A stretch of 64,000 nucleotides of DNA. Origin: Lentzea nigeriaca. GTDB taxonomy: Bacteria > Actinomycetota > Actinomycetes > Mycobacteriales > Pseudonocardiaceae. Of the stretch, positions 56,655-64,000 are shown one piece after another (the stretch's first letter is position 1; the number at the start of each line of letters is the position of its first letter). The position numbers and the translations under genes are program-made. Below the pieces are notes generated by a model. That model was not told the origin of the DNA and searched no databases. It was given only the letters and a program-made list of their open reading frames with translations. The stretch covers positions 682,001 through 746,000 of the forward strand of contig NZ_JAFBCX010000003.1 of the NCBI RefSeq assembly GCF_016907955.1, in the 5' to 3' direction.

Positions 56655-56683
56655 TTGACGTCACACGTCATACGAGTTAGGTT
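56655..56683 (+). promoter_or_regulatory. Promoter with embedded GntR operator, site 3
   Basis: TTGACG (56655) and TAGGTT (56678-56683) are 17 bp apart. The spacer TCACACGTCATACGAGT keeps the motif of sites 22743 and 29768. It lies between gntR copy 2 and the beta-helix gene. Confidence 0.7.
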
Positions 56684-56730
56684 CGCAGTGGTCCGCACTG
56701 CCGGGTGCGAGCGCGATCGCCGTCGGTTGA

Positions 56731-59208
<2,478 letters not shown>

Positions 59209-59221
59209 CCGTCCACACACG

Positions 59222-59258
59222 ACGGTTCCCCGTCCCGGCCGGGACGGGGAACCGTTTT
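59222..59258. terminator. Bidirectional terminator
   Basis: A perfect 15-bp stem (59222-59236 with 59241-59255) around GGCC, followed by TTTT, lies between the convergent beta-helix and GH6 genes. Confidence 0.85.
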
Positions 59259-59273
59259 CCTGCTACGAGAAGG

Positions 59274-60689
<1,416 letters not shown>

Positions 60690-60729
60690 TCAGGTCCTCG
60701 CAGCGTCGTTGCTGGTGCGGTAAGGGGTG

Positions 60730-60743
60730 TGAGAGCGCTCTCA
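60730..60743. promoter_or_regulatory. CebR-like operator, variant palindrome
   Basis: TGAGAGCGCTCTCA is a perfect palindrome that differs from the CebR box only by a symmetrical pair of changes. It is nearest the GH6 start. Confidence 0.65.
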
Positions 60744-60821
60744 TGAATGGCGGCAAGCATCCGCCTGCGAGAGCGGGTTCGACTCGGGGTCAACGTAACC
60801 ACGGCTCCATGGGCCGTCAAA

Positions 60822-60850
60822 TGCTAAAAATGTTAGCGCTAACTTTAGCA
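60822..60850. promoter_or_regulatory. Composite palindromic operator, second copy
   Basis: GTTAGCGCTAAC (60832-60843, perfect) is flanked by TGCTAAA (60822) and TTTAGCA (60844). It is built like the site at 54380 and probably binds the same LacI regulator. Confidence 0.68.
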
Positions 60851-60907
60851 ATATCCATTCGACCTGGGTGCTGGCAGTCGATGGTCCAGGCCATTTTTCG
60901 TGCAGAT

Positions 60908-60921
60908 TGGGAGCGCTCCCT
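60908..60921. promoter_or_regulatory. CebR-like operator with one mismatch
   Basis: TGGGAGCGCTCCCT matches the CebR box in 13 of 14 bases. It lies on the GH10 side of the composite operator. Confidence 0.7.
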
Positions 60922-61073
60922 TCTTTTTGTACTCCGTTCAGCTCAATCTGGGCGCAAAAACCGCGACGCCTTCTTGTGAGCGCGAACACGGAGCTGCCAC
61001 ACTCCTGCACGGCGTGCCCCACGCGGCCCCTCTACGACGCTCACCCGCACGTGAGTGAAGGAGACGGCAGTGA

Positions 61074-62651
<1,578 letters not shown>

Positions 62652-62680
62652 CGTTCCACATCACACACCCCCAGGGACCT

Positions 62681-62709
62681 CGCGGACCGGGCGAACAGCC
62701 CGGTCCGCG
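62681..62709 (+). terminator. Hairpin after GH10 gene
   Basis: A perfect 12-bp stem (62681-62692 with 62698-62709) and a 5-nt loop lie 30 bases past the GH10 stop and 30 bases before the next start. Confidence 0.7.
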
Positions 62710-62738
62710 GAGCCTCCCTGCCCTCGCAGGAGACGATG

Positions 62739-64000
62739 ATGGCCACGAAACGAAGTCTCTGGACGACCATCGCCGCGGTCGCGGGCCTGGTCCTGACGGT
62801 GATCGCCCCGGCGAGGGCGGACAACCCGATCGTGCAACACATCTACACCGCCGACCCGGCGCCGTTGGTCCACAACGGACGGGTGTATCTCTACACAGGA
62901 CACGACGAGGACAATTCGACCTGGTTCACCATGAAGGAGTGGCGGGTCTGGTCGTCGGCCGACATGGTCAACTGGACCGACCACGGCTCACCGATGAGCC
63001 TCGCCACCTTCAGCTGGGCGAAGCAGGACGCGTGGGCCGGGCAGGCGATCGAGCGCAACGGCAAGTTCTACTGGTACGTCCCGGTCGTCACCAAGGCCAC
63101 CGGACGCCCCGCCATCGGTGTCGGCGTGTCCGACAGCCCCACCGGGCCGTTCCGCGACGCCCTCGGCCGGCCCCTGGTGGAGAACGGCGAGATCGACCCC
63201 ACGGTGATGATCGACGACAACGGGCAGGCGTACCTGTACTGGGGCAACCCCAACCTGTCGTACGTGCGGCTGAACACCGACATGATCTCCTACTCCGGCG
63301 GCATCAACCGGATCCCTCTCACCACGGCCGGGTTCGGCACCCGCACCGGTGACCCCAACAGGCCGACGCTGTACGAGGAAGGCCCCTGGGTCTACAAGCG
63401 CAACGGCCTGTACTACAACGTCTTCGCCGCCAAGTGCTGCTCGGAGTTCATCGCCTACTCCACGGCTCCCGGTCCCACCGGCCCGTGGACCTACCGCGGC
63501 ACCGTGATGCCCACGCAGGGCAACAGCTTCACGAACCACCCCGGCATCATCGACTTCAAGGGCAGCTCGTACTTCTTCTACCACAACGGCGCTCTGCCGG
63601 GCGGTGGTGGCTTCACCCGGTCCGTCGCCGTCGAGAAGTTCAGCTACAACGCCGACGGCACGATTCCGCAGATCAACATGACGACGGCGGGACCACCGGC
63701 CGCGGACACGCTCAACCCCTACACGCGCCAGGAAGCCGAGACGATCGCGTGGGGCAACGGCATCGAGACCGAGAAGTCCAGCGAGGGCGGCATGAACATC
63801 GCCAACATCAACAACGGTGACTACGTCAAGGTGAAGAACGTGGCTTTCGGGGCCGGCGCGAACCTCTTCGCCGCTCGGGTCGCGTCCACCGTCGCCGGCA
63901 GCTCCGTGGAGGTGCGCTCCGGCAGCCCGACCGGTCCGCTCGCCGGCCGGTGCGCGGTGCCGAACACCGGCGGCTGGCAGAACTGGACCACCGTCTCGTG
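62739..64000 (+). CDS. GH43 glycosidase with CBM6-like module (3' truncated by window edge)
   Basis: The frame is open to the window end; 420 residues are visible. A signal peptide (about 1-28) leads into a GH43 propeller (about 30-325). Likely catalytic acids are Asp in YTADPAPLV, Asp in GEIDPTVM and Glu in LYEEGPWVY. From about residue 335 (PYTRQEAETIAWGNGIETE) a CBM6 module begins and is cut off. Such GH43-CBM6 proteins are arabinoxylan arabinofuranohydrolases or xylosidases. ATG 62739 was chosen over ATG 62736 because its distance from AGGAG is better. Confidence 0.88.
   Translation, partial: MATKRSLWTTIAAVAGLVLTVIAPARADNPIVQHIYTADPAPLVHNGRVYLYTGHDEDNSTWFTMKEWRVWSSADMVNWTDHGSPMSLATFSWAKQDAWAGQAIERNGKFYWYVPVVTKATGRPAIGVGVSDSPTGPFRDALGRPLVENGEIDPTVMIDDNGQAYLYWGNPNLSYVRLNTDMISYSGGINRIPLTTAGFGTRTGDPNRPTLYEEGPWVYKRNGLYYNVFAAKCCSEFIAYSTAPGPTGPWTYRGTVMPTQGNSFTNHPGIIDFKGSSYFFYHNGALPGGGGFTRSVAVEKFSYNADGTIPQINMTTAGPPAADTLNPYTRQEAETIAWGNGIETEKSSEGGMNIANINNGDYVKVKNVAFGAGANLFAARVASTVAGSSVEVRSGSPTGPLAGRCAVPNTGGWQNWTTVS

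Overview
The window is high-GC DNA with GTG/TTG starts, ATGA-type overlaps, Tat and lipoprotein signals, and secreted enzymes joined to CBM2, CBM3 or ricin/CBM13 modules, some by long poly-threonine linkers. This points to a filamentous actinobacterium, probably of the Pseudonocardiaceae (Lentzea/Saccharothrix-like); the genus is an inference. Almost the whole 64 kb serves plant cell-wall breakdown and use of the released sugars.

Layout. (a) 1-12.2 kb, cellulose: the 3' end of a GH9 cellulase; a cebEFG-bglC cellobiose uptake and hydrolysis operon flanked by two paralogous CebR-type LacI repressors; a secreted clan GH-A enzyme and a GH5 cellulase. Perfect TGGGAGCGCTCCCA boxes mark the promoters. 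(b) 12.2-13.5 kb: an FMN reductase and a divergent TetR regulator. (c) 13.3-22.7 kb, minus strand: a tightly overlapping catabolic operon: GntR, SDR dehydrogenase, aldo/keto reductase, diketo-acid (FAH) hydrolase, sugar-lactone lactonase, LarA nickel racemase, glycerate kinase, LarB, LarC and LarE. (d) 22.8-27.4 kb: the divergent sugar ABC transporter, an enolase-superfamily sugar-acid dehydratase and an L-rhamnose/L-fucose mutarotase. (e) 27.6-32.3 kb: a GH31 alpha-xylosidase-like gene and a secreted beta-helix/ricin enzyme. (f) 32.4-41.0 kb: a GntR regulator and a fucose operon (L-fuconate dehydratase, three-part ABC transporter, GH95 fucosidase). (g) 41.2-45.7 kb: a GH39-like enzyme and a second GH9. 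(h) 45.9-47.8 kb: AraC, PhyH-family dioxygenase and a small unknown protein. (i) 48.1-54.3 kb, minus strand: an arabinoxylan operon (SGNH esterase, GH62, GH27, GH43). (j) 54.7-64 kb: LacI and GntR regulators, a second beta-helix enzyme, GH6, GH10 and a truncated GH43.

The parts fit together as a hydrolytic 6-deoxyhexose pathway. Secreted fucosidase(s) release L-fucose (and possibly L-rhamnose or L-galactose). ABC transporters import it. Mutarotase, dehydrogenase, lactonase, dehydratase, second dehydrogenase and FAH hydrolase then cut it to pyruvate plus L-lactate. The LarA/B/C/E set would racemise the 2-hydroxy acid. A glycerate kinase embedded in the same operon suggests that L-glycerate (from L-galactose) is also handled. 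Three promoters far apart in the window share one motif, with a palindrome in the spacer between -35 and -10, and two paralogous GntR repressors sit beside two of them. I regard this dispersed regulon plus the Lar/glycerate-kinase module as the most interesting system here. No rRNA, tRNA, CRISPR array or intact transposase gene was seen.
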